From JAUNKE01 sp041784625 (GTDB taxonomy: Bacteria; Bacillota; Clostridia; Peptostreptococcales; Filifactoraceae): 5,664 nt of DNA. Of the stretch, positions 5,017 to 5,664 are shown one piece after another. The position numbers and the translations under genes were made by a program. The stretch lies in assembly GCA_041784625.1 (NCBI GenBank), contig JBHBDS010000202.1, positions 1-5,664 on the forward strand, given 5' to 3'. The stretch's first letter is position 1. Every line of letters begins with the position of its first letter. The notes under the pieces are model-generated. The model saw only the letters and a list, made by a program, of their open reading frames with translations. It had not been told where the DNA came from and did no database searches.

Positions 5017-5646
5017 TTAGAACAAATTTTCGTCAAGTATTTTTTTATAATTCGAGTTCAGCTGCTCCACCGTCGCTCCGACTGGCTGCATATCAAACCG
5101 CTTGCCATCGATTTCCAGATATAGCGTCGGAAAAACTTCTACGCCCAGTTCCATCGCACGGTGATAATCCTCGTATGCAATTTTTTCATTGTTCCAATTC
5201 TCTTGGAGAAGAGCTAATTTTTCCTCAGGAATATCATACTTTTCAAAAAGCTCGTGATAAGTTTCTATCTCACTCAAGCTCTTCCCATCTACAAAAAACT
5301 GCTTCTGAATATCCGATGCAAACTCCACCTGACGATCATTTGGAATCGATTCCATTAGCAGCTTGAAAGCGATCGCTGGGTGAATGGAATTGAGCACAAG
5401 CGACCCTTCGTCCGCAATGGAAAAATATTTTTCGGAATAAATCACATCGTATACCTTTTTGATTTTTTGAATCGCTCCTTTGATGTAGCCGAGCTTTCCA
5501 ATCGGAACAGAATCTGTTCCCACAAACAAACCACCCGAAATCATCTCCAGCTCAAGCTCTGGATACAGCTTTACAAACTTTTGCATTTCTGGTTCAAAAC
5601 CATAGCACCAGCCACAGTGGGCATCCCATACATAAATTAGTTTCAT
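5017..5646 (-). CDS. Cytosolic DsbA-family thiol-disulfide protein (CGWC active site)
   Basis: A 209-residue thioredoxin-fold protein of the DsbA superfamily. The N-terminal strand (KLIYVW) leads straight into the CXXC site C11-G-W-C14, and the characteristic cis-proline of the fold is P173 in VEVFPTLYL. Between them lies a helical insertion (about 55-165), as in DsbA-type proteins. The segment SGGLFVGTD (37-45) after the second strand is typical of the bacterial group annotated as predicted protein-disulfide isomerases (COG3531-like). There is no signal peptide or lipobox, so it should act in the cytosol, possibly in thiol repair, detoxification or disulfide isomerisation; the substrate is unknown. 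The start at ATG 5646 has AAAGGA (5657-5652) upstream. It is the first visible gene of a pair with the GIY-YIG-like protein; its promoter lies beyond the window. Both catalytic cysteines are present, so it is probably active. Confidence 0.9.
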   Translation of the reverse strand: MKLIYVWDAHCGWCYGFEPEMQKFVKLYPELELEMISGGLFVGTDSVPIGKLGYIKGAIQKIKKVYDVIYSEKYFSIADEGSLVLNSIHPAIAFKLLMESIPNDRQVEFASDIQKQFFVDGKSLSEIETYHELFEKYDIPEEKLALLQENWNNEKIAYEDYHRAMELGVEVFPTLYLEIDGKRFDMQPVGATVEQLNSNYKKILDENLF

Positions 5647-5651
5647 CTCGT

Positions 5652-5657
5652 TCCTTT
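5652..5657 (-). promoter_or_regulatory. Ribosome binding site of the DsbA-like gene
   Basis: AAAGGA on the - strand, 5 bases before the ATG at 5646. It is weaker than the AGGAGG sites of the neighbouring genes but correctly spaced. Confidence 0.65.
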
Positions 5658-5664
5658 CTTACTA

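Noticed and set aside
4643..5020. Open frame of 125 codons on the + strand opposite the GIY-YIG-like gene
   Set aside because: It is antisense to a gene with a clear family pattern and ribosome binding site, and has no ribosome binding site of its own.

Overview
The window looks like chromosomal DNA from a low-to-moderate GC Gram-positive bacterium, most likely a Bacillota lineage of the Clostridia type. This rests on strong AGGAGG-type ribosome binding sites before nearly every gene, sigma-A-like promoter hexamers, TAA as the stop codon of all six genes, and the protein families present: a Gram-positive style ClpB, a small PspC-domain protein, an Imm17 membrane protein and a small GIY-YIG relative. 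The genus cannot be named from sequence reading alone.

Layout. The left part reads on the + strand. A 217-residue protein with an N-terminal ribbon-helix-helix (RHH) DNA-binding domain (56-709) has its own good promoter overlapped by a perfect 9-bp inverted repeat. After a 148-bp gap with several short inverted repeats comes a complete ClpB disaggregase (858-3455). The right part reads on the - strand: a cytosolic DsbA-family oxidoreductase (5646-5017) and a degenerate GIY-YIG protein (5002-4655) form a tight two-gene unit, then a PspC-domain membrane protein (4506-4180) with its own terminator, then a small Imm17-family membrane protein (4031-3783) starting at TTG. The two blocks converge on a shared bidirectional terminator (3656-3694).

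Functional picture. ClpB rescues aggregated proteins, the DsbA-like protein is a thiol-disulfide protein, and PspC-type proteins are often linked to envelope stress, so the area has a loose stress/protein-quality theme. Apart from the dsbA-like/GIY-YIG pair there is no direct evidence that the genes act together. No CIRCE or CtsR operator is visible before clpB, which makes the adjacent RHH protein a candidate local regulator (inference only).

Most unusual observations: (1) a diverged second copy of the 3' end of clpB, including the stop-codon region, about 150 bp downstream of the real one; (2) a GIY-YIG protein that appears to have lost its catalytic residues; (3) an Imm17 immunity-type gene with no toxin gene nearby; (4) the inverted repeat over the promoter of the RHH gene. 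I see no mobile element, CRISPR array, tRNA or rRNA, and no convincing complete new system.
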